Shown: in pieces, positions 1-8,046 of the stretch
Numbering within the stretch: position 1 is the stretch's first letter
How the letters are laid out: each line of letters begins with the position of its first letter
Assembly: GCA_905478855.1 (NCBI GenBank)
Contig: CAJQKF010000093.1
Span: 1 to 57,387, forward strand
DNA: 57,387 bases
Source: an uncultured Gammaproteobacteria bacterium
Lineage (GTDB): Bacteria > Pseudomonadota > Gammaproteobacteria > Arenicellales > CAJQKF01
Reading direction: 5' to 3'
Program-made: the position numbers and the translations under genes
The notes under the pieces: model-generated
Told to the model about the DNA's origin: nothing
Seen by the model: the letters and a program-made list of their open reading frames with translations, nothing else
The model's database searches: none

Positions 1-37
1 TTTACAATTGACTATGGATCGATTAAACCATCGACCG

Positions 38-82
38 AGAAAAACGCTGAATTATAGAACACCTCACGAAGTGTTCTATAAT
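38..82 (-). terminator. Perfect inverted repeat downstream of the dehydrogenase gene, possible terminator
   Basis: A perfect 12-bp inverted repeat (arms 51-62 and 71-82, each reading attatagaacac on one strand) encloses an 8-nt loop. Read on the minus strand, the stem is followed about six bases later by a run of five T. It lies about 120 bp past the stop of the minus-strand dehydrogenase gene, so a weak intrinsic terminator is the simplest reading. The stem is AT-rich and the T run is offset, so a palindromic operator for a gene left of the window is an alternative. Confidence 0.4.
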
Positions 83-202
83 CTACATCAAACCTTGACT
101 GTTGCACTTAAGACTTGAACCCAAGGTTTGCAATTAAATCAACCTAGAACAGTATCTACAAACCTAGCTGAATTACTGCAGTAAAAATACAGAAAGAGCG
201 AC

Positions 203-1219
203 TTAATAACCTTGGGCCGGATCCACAGGATTAAGTAGCGATTTCCCCGCCAAGTAACGCTCTAAATTATCGAAAAATAAATTCAATGTAAGGGCAATAT
301 AGGCATCACCATCATCAGCAGATATGTGTGGCGTCATAATTAGATTTGGAGTCGTCCAAAGCCTAGAATCAGATTCGACAGGTTCGGGATCAAATACATC
401 GAGGATAGCTCCGCCAAGGCTACCATCCTCTAGCTTGTCACATAATGCTCCATAGTCCATAACGGCCTCACGACCGATATTCATCACACCCGCACTTTTT
501 TTTAATAACCCCAGCCTTGATCTATTCATAAGACCACGTGTTTGAGGCGTATCTGGAGTCGCTATAACCAAATAGTCGGCCTGTGGTAGCACGGCATCCA
601 GAGCATCCGTTGTTACCACTTGAGAACATCCTTCTACTGCTCGTCCGCTACGATTAACTCCAATAACATTCACCCCTAATCGGGATATCATCTCAGCTAT
701 TGCGCCACCCAAACTACCGGTACCAAGAACAACAACCGTCTTACCCGCGATAGGCGAAGCGTATAAAGAATCGTACTTCTTTTGCCGTTGATTCGTTATA
801 ACCGCAGGCATATGAGAATGCAGCATCAACACCCCCATCAGTCCAAATTCACCAGCCTTCGCCGCATGCACACCTTTATTATTTGTTAGTGCCACATCGT
901 TCGGCAACCAGTTCATTGGTAATAAATGTTCCACACCTGCACCGATGCAGTGAATCCATTTAAGATTGGGTGCAACCTTTTGAATATCCTTGGTTGGAAA
1001 ATCCCATGTTAGCAGAATTTCTGCCGATGCCATTGAAGATTCAAACTGATCAATATCCCAATCAATACAAATATCCAATTGCTCCCGCAACCCAGCTCGT
1101 GAACGGATCGATTCATTGAAACGCTCAGTGTTTATGGTAAACACAGCTTCGCCTTCAGGAGTGTTGGGAAACGACCCTTCGGCCCAACGATTATTTTTTA
1201 TATGTATTTTTCTAAGCAT
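203..1219 (-). CDS. D-2-hydroxyacid dehydrogenase family protein (NAD-binding)
   Basis: A 338-residue D-isomer-specific 2-hydroxyacid dehydrogenase, cytosolic, expected to interconvert a 2-oxoacid and a D-2-hydroxyacid with NAD(P)H. The dinucleotide-binding motif VLGTGSLGG sits near residue 165. The family's catalytic triad is visible: Arg in NIGREAV, Glu in FDPEPV and His in TPHIS. Length is normal. It begins 5 bp after the stop of the upstream Rieske oxygenase gene and has no clear Shine-Dalgarno sequence of its own, so the two are probably co-transcribed and translationally coupled. The partner suggests a role in catabolism of an oxygenated acid, perhaps reducing or oxidising the product. 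Family membership is firm; the substrate is unknown. Confidence 0.9.
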   Translation of the reverse strand: MLRKIHIKNNRWAEGSFPNTPEGEAVFTINTERFNESIRSRAGLREQLDICIDWDIDQFESSMASAEILLTWDFPTKDIQKVAPNLKWIHCIGAGVEHLLPMNWLPNDVALTNNKGVHAAKAGEFGLMGVLMLHSHMPAVITNQRQKKYDSLYASPIAGKTVVVLGTGSLGGAIAEMISRLGVNVIGVNRSGRAVEGCSQVVTTDALDAVLPQADYLVIATPDTPQTRGLMNRSRLGLLKKSAGVMNIGREAVMDYGALCDKLEDGSLGGAILDVFDPEPVESDSRLWTTPNLIMTPHISADDGDAYIALTLNLFFDNLERYLAGKSLLNPVDPAQGY

Positions 1220-1224
1220 TTCAA

Positions 1225-2556
1225 TTATGTATCCAGATCAATCAACCGCAATGATTCAATAATTGCCGAATCACGTGCTTCGCCACATTGGCTATCGTTT
1301 GCAAACAGAATATTCATAACAGCATCATTGGTTTTTCGCAACACAGCATTTTCGTTTTCTGTTTCAGCAACAGGTAATACACTGTCGCTTCCATAGGTTG
1401 GTATTACATCAAAGCCAAGATCCGTCGGCTGAGGCGGCTTTTTACCCTTTTCGACATCTTTACAATATTTTTTTATTCGATTGCGATACAGTTTCACGCC
1501 CCGATCTCCAGGCACGAAGTATTCCTTCTCATGATCTGAAATACGCCCCATGCCCTCAACCGCTTCAATATCTCCCGGACTCGACTGACGCTCAGCATAA
1601 GTACGCTCAACGATCTCCCCTTGCTCAATCATTTGCATTCCTTCCGGGGTGTTCCATTCATGTGGATCACCACGTTCTCCAAAGTTACCCCATGCATAGG
1701 CAACACAGGTTTCATCGTCTATCGGAACAACCCACCGAGTAAACGCACTGCGCCCAAAATAACGTTCTTCTGTGCCATCACAGGCAAACGCAGCGCCGGC
1801 CTGGGTAAAGTTAGGCAAGATAAGCTCATTTACTCGAACCCATACATTCTCACCCACACGGCGCGTGGCAGTGCCGAGGAAACGAATACGGTCTCGATTA
1901 TAAAACTCGATTTCACCCATTTTTCCAAAGCCATCCGAAAACTGGGATTGATGCAAAAATGCGGTATGTACTGGATCGACAATAGCATCAAGAACTTGAA
2001 TCCAATTGCAATTGAATTGAACCGCATAGGGCGACATTGTCATCCCGGGAATATCAAATGTATCGTAGAACGGAAACGCAGGTTGTTCTTCGGGTGGTCC
2101 GAGGTACGCAAATAATAGGCCCTTAAATTCAATTACGGGATATGCACCAAGACGCAGATTTTCCTTAACATGTTTAACCACATCCGAGTCTTCAGGTTCA
2201 CCCGGAATCTCAAGAATGGTTCCGTCTCGATCAAACAACCAACCATGATAGCAACATCGTATTCCCCGCTGCTCGCAACGACCATACTCCAGAGATGCAC
2301 GACGATGAGGACAGCGCTTTTGTACAAGCCCGTATCCTCCTTCCTGATCCTGAAAAAGCACAAGTTCTTCACCCATAACCTTGAGTAATTTGGGTTTATC
2401 ACCAACCTCAGAACTTATATGTATCGGATGCCAATAGCGTCTCAGATACTCACCACAGGCGGCACCGCTATCGGTTTTCGTTAAAACCTCATCGGGCTTA
2501 CCTTTCCATGTCTGATGGTAGCCACAAAAAGGTTGATAATTTTGTTTATCCTTCAC
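1225..2556 (-). CDS. Rieske [2Fe-2S] non-haem iron oxygenase, alpha subunit
   Basis: Oxygenase component of a ring-hydroxylating/demethylating type system that needs an external reductase not encoded nearby. The Rieske cluster motif is Cys82-x-His84 with Cys101-x2-His104 (numbered from the GTG start). The mononuclear iron site follows in DAIVDPVHTAFLH, with the bridging Asp and two His. The frame is open to an ATG at 2640, but a GTG at 2554-2556 is preceded at about 7 nt by TGAGGAAAC on the coding strand, and this start gives a 443-residue protein that aligns better with phthalate-dioxygenase-type enzymes. The gene is followed at 5 bp by a D-2-hydroxyacid dehydrogenase. The substrate cannot be read from sequence; an aromatic acid or a methylated compound is possible. 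Confidence 0.88.
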   Translation of the reverse strand: MKDKQNYQPFCGYHQTWKGKPDEVLTKTDSGAACGEYLRRYWHPIHISSEVGDKPKLLKVMGEELVLFQDQEGGYGLVQKRCPHRRASLEYGRCEQRGIRCCYHGWLFDRDGTILEIPGEPEDSDVVKHVKENLRLGAYPVIEFKGLLFAYLGPPEEQPAFPFYDTFDIPGMTMSPYAVQFNCNWIQVLDAIVDPVHTAFLHQSQFSDGFGKMGEIEFYNRDRIRFLGTATRRVGENVWVRVNELILPNFTQAGAAFACDGTEERYFGRSAFTRWVVPIDDETCVAYAWGNFGERGDPHEWNTPEGMQMIEQGEIVERTYAERQSSPGDIEAVEGMGRISDHEKEYFVPGDRGVKLYRNRIKKYCKDVEKGKKPPQPTDLGFDVIPTYGSDSVLPVAETENENAVLRKTNDAVMNILFANDSQCGEARDSAIIESLRLIDLDT

Positions 2557-2640
2557 CGTATGTTTCCTCAGAGAAATCGTTTCTAAGCATGTTTTCAGGA
2601 TAATACTGCACTCAATGGCGGGGTCGCAATAGATAGCCAC

Positions 2641-2966
2641 AACCCACGAGGATCACACAAAACCTACGCGACCATTCAGGCCCGCGCTATACAGTTTTGA
2701 TTGCATGCTAAAACACATACAAACACAAGTATTAACGAATGCGCCAAAACGAATATCGAAGATAATCATAAGCCACAAACACACGGCACTATCAATGGAG
2801 TACTGCTCCAAATAGAAGTAACCTCGGTAAAAACATCTTGCGAAGGCCCAGTCAGGAGTCTGATAGAGTTATCCAAAGTATTTCCCTTACCTTGACACAT
2901 ATTCACAGCCTCTCACGCACTAACATACCTCCGAGCAGTTCCTCGCCAGTGGAGATGTAGAACTGA
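2641..2966. other. Intergenic region with no recognisable gene
   Basis: About 325 bp lie between the end of comM and the longest possible frame of the Rieske gene, both transcribed leftward. The promoter of the Rieske-dehydrogenase pair must lie here. I found short frames on both strands but none with family resemblance plus a ribosome binding site, and no strong hairpin. Confidence 0.5.
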
Positions 2967-4478
2967 CTACCCGGTAAAACTACTATCCATAACCCTGAAC
3001 TGAATCGCTTCAGATATATGCTGCGTAGAGATTTTCCTGCTTTCTTCGAGATCCGCAATAGTACGAGATACTTTAAGAATTCGATGATAAGCCCTTGCGG
3101 ACAGGTGCAGATGCTCTACAGCTTTTTGTAAAAGCTGTAACGCTGATTGAGAAACATCACAGAACTCTTTCACTTTTGCTGCTGGGAGCGCCACATTTTT
3201 GCAGTCTTGCCTTTGGTATTGAATTTCAAAGGCTCGTGCGACACGTAGGCGTAACTCTGAACTGCCATCACCCGTATGGCGAACACGCTCTGATAATAGA
3301 TCTGGAGCAACAGGCTTAACGTGAACCTGTAGGTCGATGCGGTCCAGTAGTGGCCCAGACACCCGTTCCTGATAACGTCTTATTTGATCTAATGAACACC
3401 TGCATTCAGCTCTAGGGTCTCCAGTAAAACCGCAACGACATAAATTCATTGCTGCGATCAACTGGAAATCAGCTGGATAGGTGCACTGTCCGGCAACTCT
3501 AGAAACATTAACTTCTCGACTTTCTAGTGGCTCTCGAAGTTGATCGAGCACACGTGCGCCGAACTCGGGTAGCTCATCGAGAAACAATACACCATTATGA
3601 GCAAGAGACACCTCACCCGGTTTAGGTTTACTCCCACCACCAATTAAAGCGGCGGCTGAAATACTGTGATGAGGGCTACGAAACGGTCTTTGCTTCCATG
3701 TCTGCACACTAAACCCGGAAGACCCCAACGACCAGATAGACGCCGTTTCTAGTGCCTGATAATCCGGCATATCTGGCAACAGCCCAATCAACCTTCTCGC
3801 TAACATGGTCTTGCCGGTTCCCGGAGGTCCGGCAAGCAACAAATTATGTCCTCCAGCTGCCGCAATTAACAACGCACGTTTAGCACCTTCCTGACCTAGA
3901 ACGTCAGATATATCTTCAGTCGCAGCCCTTATCTGGGGTTTCTTTTTATCGAGCTCCTTAAGCGCTCGAACGTGATTGAAATGAGCGCTTACATCAAGTA
4001 AGTGTGCGGGAGCGTAGACTTCGGCTGCTTGTACAAGGCAGGCCTCATCGCTCCCTGCTTCTGGAATGATCGCGATCCGTTTGGAATTCATTGCCGCCAC
4101 AACGGTGGGCAACACGCCACGTATTGCACGCAGATTTCCATCAAGCGAAAGTTCCCCAACAAACTCATAGTCGAGAAGAGACGAGCTATCAATTTGATCG
4201 GATGCTGCAAGGATTCCAATAGCGATTGGCAAATCAAATCTACCGCCTTCTTTCGGAATATCGGCCGGTGCCAAATTAACAGTAATACGCTTTGCAGGAA
4301 AATCAAAACCGGCGTTTAGAATTGCGCTACGGACACGATCCTTGCTTTCCTTTACCGCTGTTTCAGCCAAGCCTACGATAGACAAGGCTGGCAAGCCCGC
4401 TGCAAGATCAACTTCAACTGTTACTTCGAGCGCCTGAATTCCTGTATGTGCACGAGCATACACTAACGATACCGCCAT
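2967..4478 (-). CDS. comM: YifB/ComM-family Mg-chelatase-like AAA+ ATPase
   Basis: A 503-residue AAA+ protein of the ComM/YifB family. In naturally transformable gammaproteobacteria, ComM is a hexameric helicase that promotes branch migration during integration of transforming DNA. Visible order: an N-terminal ChlI/Lon-like S5-fold domain (about 20-140), Walker A GPPGTGKTM near residue 217, Walker B in GVLFLDELPEF, and a C-terminal Mg-chelatase-like lid domain. The CRCGFTGDPRAECRCS stretch supplies the family's conserved cysteines. Length is typical and the N-terminus MAVSLVYARAHTGI matches the family start. It stands alone on the minus strand, divergent from glnK. Natural competence is not shown by this gene alone because the family is also found in non-competent species. 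Confidence 0.95.
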   Translation of the reverse strand: MAVSLVYARAHTGIQALEVTVEVDLAAGLPALSIVGLAETAVKESKDRVRSAILNAGFDFPAKRITVNLAPADIPKEGGRFDLPIAIGILAASDQIDSSSLLDYEFVGELSLDGNLRAIRGVLPTVVAAMNSKRIAIIPEAGSDEACLVQAAEVYAPAHLLDVSAHFNHVRALKELDKKKPQIRAATEDISDVLGQEGAKRALLIAAAGGHNLLLAGPPGTGKTMLARRLIGLLPDMPDYQALETASIWSLGSSGFSVQTWKQRPFRSPHHSISAAALIGGGSKPKPGEVSLAHNGVLFLDELPEFGARVLDQLREPLESREVNVSRVAGQCTYPADFQLIAAMNLCRCGFTGDPRAECRCSLDQIRRYQERVSGPLLDRIDLQVHVKPVAPDLLSERVRHTGDGSSELRLRVARAFEIQYQRQDCKNVALPAAKVKEFCDVSQSALQLLQKAVEHLHLSARAYHRILKVSRTIADLEESRKISTQHISEAIQFRVMDSSFTG

Positions 4479-4631
4479 ATTATTCTTCCGTAAATAATTA
4501 AGTCCTGACTCTAAGTCTACTCACTATCCGAGCCGTATACAAAATTTTTGCACACCGGTAATTCTTAACTACATTATCGTCAGTTAAGTGTCCGGTGCGA
4601 ATCTATCAACTAAACTCGCAACATACATATC

Positions 4632-4667
4632 GCATCATTGTGGGTCAATGTGCTCCATTATGATGCA
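4632..4667. promoter_or_regulatory. Two NtrC-like upstream activator sites
   Basis: Two adjacent motifs resemble the NtrC enhancer (TGCACC-N5-GGTGCA type): GCATCATTGTGGGTC at about 4632-4646, and on the other strand TGCATCATAATGGAGCAC at about 4650-4667. They lie roughly 100-130 bp upstream of a sigma-54 promoter, the usual enhancer distance. Each has mismatches, so this is inferred from position plus similarity. Confidence 0.5.
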
Positions 4668-4763
4668 AATAACGAATAACCACAGATCAGAAACATCGAT
4701 AAATCCCTACCCACTTCCAGATTACCATACCCAAAAACCACACAGACGCATACGTCTAACAGC

Positions 4764-4781
4764 TTGGCATGAGTCTTGCTT
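4764..4781 (+). promoter_or_regulatory. Sigma-54 (RpoN) promoter of glnK-amtB
   Basis: The sequence ttGGCATgagtctTGCtt carries the invariant GG (4766-4767) and GC (4778-4779) separated by exactly 10 nt, as required for -24/-12 recognition by RpoN. It lies 41 bp before the glnK start codon, which predicts a short leader. Nitrogen-limitation control through NtrBC is the standard arrangement for this operon. Confidence 0.75.
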
Positions 4782-4821
4782 CAGTGAACTATTAGTTAAG
4801 ATAAATACTGGAGCAAACTGA

Positions 4822-5160
<339 letters not shown>

Positions 5161-5174
5161 CTATCAGGAGAACA

Positions 5175-6446
5175 ATGATGGAAGATATATTTAACCTACG
5201 TTATGCACTAGACACCTTATTTTTTCTTATTATGGGTGCATTTGTGATGTGGATGGCAGCCGGCTTCGCAATGTTAGAGGCTGGACTTGTGCGTTCGAAA
5301 AATACTACTGAAATTCTAACGAAAAACATTTGTCTATTTGCAATTTCATGCATCATGTATATGTTGGTTGGTTACAACGTGATGTACCCGGGCGATTCTG
5401 TAAGTAGCTTTTGGCCCGGTTTCTCATTTCTACTGGGTGCGGACAATCAGGTAGAAGCCGTTCTTTCTGTAACAGCCGACAGCTGGTATGACGGAGCCTA
5501 CTATTCCTCTCGCGCTGATTTTTTCTTTCAAGTGGTATTCGTTGCCACAGCAATGTCTATAGTCTCAGGAGCGATTGCAGAGCGCATGAAACTGTTTCCA
5601 TTCTTGGTCTTTGCTATCGTAATGACCGGTTTTATCTATCCAATTCAGGGATTCTGGAAGTGGGGAGGCGGCTTTCTTGATGCAGCTGGCTTTTTGGATT
5701 TTGCAGGCTCAGGAGTTGTTCATTTGTGTGGCGCTGCGGCCGCCTTAGCTGGAGTGATATTACTTGGTGCGCGGAAAGGCAAGTATGGTAAAAACGGTAA
5801 GATTCACCCAATTCCGGGAGCCAATCTGCCGATGGCAACACTAGGTACCTTTATTCTCTGGATGGGCTGGTTCGGCTTTAATGGCGGATCCGAGTTAGTT
5901 ATTTCAAACGCCGAGGTAGCAAACGCTGTTGCAGCTATCTTCGTCAATACTAATGCAGCCGCCGCTGGTGGCGTCATCGCTGCATTAATTACTGCTAAAT
6001 TAATATTCGGCAAAGCCGACTTAACCATGATATTAAACGGCGCCATTGGTGGCCTAGTAGGTATAACGGCAGAGCCGTTAACACCCAGCCCAGAACTGGC
6101 AACACTCATCGGCGCCGTTTCCGGAGTATTAGTGATTTTCTCGATTATCACACTAGATAAGCTGAAGCTGGATGATCCTGTCGGTGCTATATCCGCACAT
6201 GGTGTCTGTGGTATTTGGGGACTAGTTGCCGTTGTACTTTCAAACCCCGATGCAAATCTGCTCACCCAACTTTATGGTGCGGGAGTAATCTTCGGGTTTA
6301 CCTTCGTGATATCTTTTGTTGTCTGGGCTGTGATAAAGACAGCTGTGGGCATAAGAGTCAGCGAAGAAGAAGAATATGCGGGTGTAGATATTTCGGAATG
6401 CGGACTTGAGGCGTATCCTGAGTTCACCAACGCAAGTAAAATATAA
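5175..6446 (+). CDS. amtB: Ammonium transporter Amt
   Basis: A 423-residue inner-membrane ammonium channel with about eleven hydrophobic segments. The pore twin-histidine residues are visible in SGVVHLCGAAAAL and SAHGVCGIWGL, and the SF-gate/recruitment-site region includes FQVVFVATAMS. The gene starts ATGATG: AGGAG at 5166-5170 is 4 nt before the first ATG and 7 nt before the second (5178), so the second may be the true start. It shares an operon with glnK, whose product would regulate it. A terminator follows 50 bp downstream. Confidence 0.96.
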   Translation: MMEDIFNLRYALDTLFFLIMGAFVMWMAAGFAMLEAGLVRSKNTTEILTKNICLFAISCIMYMLVGYNVMYPGDSVSSFWPGFSFLLGADNQVEAVLSVTADSWYDGAYYSSRADFFFQVVFVATAMSIVSGAIAERMKLFPFLVFAIVMTGFIYPIQGFWKWGGGFLDAAGFLDFAGSGVVHLCGAAAALAGVILLGARKGKYGKNGKIHPIPGANLPMATLGTFILWMGWFGFNGGSELVISNAEVANAVAAIFVNTNAAAAGGVIAALITAKLIFGKADLTMILNGAIGGLVGITAEPLTPSPELATLIGAVSGVLVIFSIITLDKLKLDDPVGAISAHGVCGIWGLVAVVLSNPDANLLTQLYGAGVIFGFTFVISFVVWAVIKTAVGIRVSEEEEYAGVDISECGLEAYPEFTNASKI

Positions 6447-6494
6447 GATAGCAAATTTATAATGTAAGACGAGCTATACGACAGGTAAAAGTAG

Positions 6495-6521
6495 GCCCAT
6501 AAGAAATTATGGGCTTATTTT
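6495..6521 (+). terminator. Rho-independent terminator after amtB
   Basis: Perfect 8-bp stem gcccataa/ttatgggc around a GAAA tetraloop, followed by ttatttt. It closes the glnK-amtB operon and may also serve the convergent surA transcript, because the opposite strand continues into a shorter T-rich stretch. Confidence 0.85.
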
Positions 6522-6589
6522 AGGACAGCATACGTCACATCCATCAAAAGGCTTAGTGCTCTATCACCTAAGCCAGAAAATCTATTTTT

Positions 6590-7894
6590 TCAGCCTTGAG
6601 GTTTTACCCTAAACTTCACGTAAGCTTCTTCACGAATTCGGGTAATCCACTGATCAAATACATCCTTACCCTTTTGCTCGCGGAGTTGCCGTTCAGCTTG
6701 TAAACGCAAGCGGTCCTTGCCAATATCATGACTTCGTCGATCAAGCAACTCGACAAGATGAAACCCAAATCGAGTTCTGATAGGTTGACTCACCGTATTC
6801 AGGGGAAGGTTTCTAAGCATCTCTTCAAATTCTGGAACCGTATCACCAGGACTAACCCACCCCAGATCGCCACCCTTGAACCGAGACTGATTATCATCAG
6901 AATGCACATTCGCGAGTGTTGCGAAGTCAGCTGATTGAAGTAGGCGTTCCCGCAATACTTTAGCCTGTTCCAACGCCTCTGACTCGCTGGTATCGGAATC
7001 TATAGTAACAAGTATATGTCGAGTATTCCATTGGTCTACCACATAACGACCGCCACCTCGACGATCCAATAACTGCAGAATATGCACACCGCCTGCACTT
7101 TGCATCACATTACTTACTTGTCCAACATCCATTCCGGAAACAGTTTCATAGAAAATATCAGGTAATTCGTCTTTACCGCGCCACCCAATATAACCACCAT
7201 TGTCAGCATCACCGCTATCTGAAAAACGTCGCGCAAGCACCTCAAATTTACTACCGCTGTTAATGTCGACTAGAATCTTTTCTGCTCTCTGGCGGATCTC
7301 TGCAAAAGATGACTCATCGTCAGAATTAACAGTTAAAGAGATATGAGCAACTTCATATTTTACTTCAGAATCCTGATTACTCCCTTTTGTCCCTAACCAG
7401 GTATCAATTTCTTTATCTGTTACGACAATGCCCCGTCGAACTTCACGATCAATAACTCTTTGGATTCTAAGCTGCTTGTATATTTCATTTCGATACGTCG
7501 ATTGACTCATACCAGTATCCCTAACACGCTCCATGAGCTCTAACACCGAGACTTTTTGCCTGACCGCAATTTCGCCAATGGCTCGGTCTAACTGGGAATC
7601 CTCAACTGTAATGTTGAATAAATCTGCAATTTGTAACTGAATACTTTCAAGAATCATGCCCTCCATCACATTACTTTCAATAACATTTTGGTCAGGTAAT
7701 TCCTGCTTTGAAGCTCTTAGTTCATTAATTTTGAAACGTAATTTTGAAACGAACTCACTCTCGGTTATGACCTCGTCGTTAACTAGCACTAGTATCCTGT
7801 CAATGACTTGTGCATTTACATTCGCTGTAAGTGTCAAGAACAAAAATGTGGGGATGAATAATCTGCCAACAAGACGAGCAGTATATCTATACAT
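6590..7894 (-). CDS. surA: Periplasmic chaperone / peptidyl-prolyl isomerase SurA
   Basis: A 434-residue periplasmic chaperone that escorts outer-membrane beta-barrel precursors, LptD among them, to the Bam complex. The N-terminus has a signal peptide with a hydrophobic core (FIPTFLFLTLT) and an ANA-Q cleavage site. A SurA N-terminal chaperone domain (VNDEVITESEF onward) is followed by two parvulin-type rotamase domains, around residues 175-275 and 285-385, and a C-terminal helix. Length matches E. coli SurA. It lies 152 bp downstream of lptD on the same strand, the usual gammaproteobacterial order. The pdxA and ksgA genes that commonly follow are absent: the next gene, amtB, is convergent. 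Confidence 0.96.
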   Translation of the reverse strand: MYRYTARLVGRLFIPTFLFLTLTANVNAQVIDRILVLVNDEVITESEFVSKLRFKINELRASKQELPDQNVIESNVMEGMILESIQLQIADLFNITVEDSQLDRAIGEIAVRQKVSVLELMERVRDTGMSQSTYRNEIYKQLRIQRVIDREVRRGIVVTDKEIDTWLGTKGSNQDSEVKYEVAHISLTVNSDDESSFAEIRQRAEKILVDINSGSKFEVLARRFSDSGDADNGGYIGWRGKDELPDIFYETVSGMDVGQVSNVMQSAGGVHILQLLDRRGGGRYVVDQWNTRHILVTIDSDTSESEALEQAKVLRERLLQSADFATLANVHSDDNQSRFKGGDLGWVSPGDTVPEFEEMLRNLPLNTVSQPIRTRFGFHLVELLDRRSHDIGKDRLRLQAERQLREQKGKDVFDQWITRIREEAYVKFRVKPQG

Positions 7895-7999
7895 TGAATA
7901 GAGTAATTTTATTTAAGTTAAGTTATCAAACGCACGCTAACAATACCTATGCGTCTTTGCAATCAAGTCAAGCGAGCGTCACAATACCATTCAACACCG

Positions 8000-8032
8000 G
8001 TAGATCTACATAACATCGTCATATAGATCTAC
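8000..8032. repeat. Inverted repeat between lptD and surA
   Basis: A 9-bp inverted repeat (gtagatcta at 8000-8008, tagatctac at 8024-8032) surrounds a 15-nt spacer, and each arm is itself palindromic around AGATCT. There is no T run, so it is more likely an RNA-processing or attenuation hairpin, or a protein site in the surA promoter region, than a terminator. Confidence 0.45.
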
Positions 8033-8046
8033 TCACTAGTGCTACT

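Noticed and set aside
1621..2115. 164-codon plus-strand frame inside the Rieske gene
   Set aside because: Antisense to a well-supported oxygenase; no recognisable domain.
5804..6265. 153-codon minus-strand frame inside amtB
   Set aside because: Fully antisense to the ammonium transporter; Ala/Thr/Pro-rich composition mirrors the transporter's codon bias and it has no family pattern.
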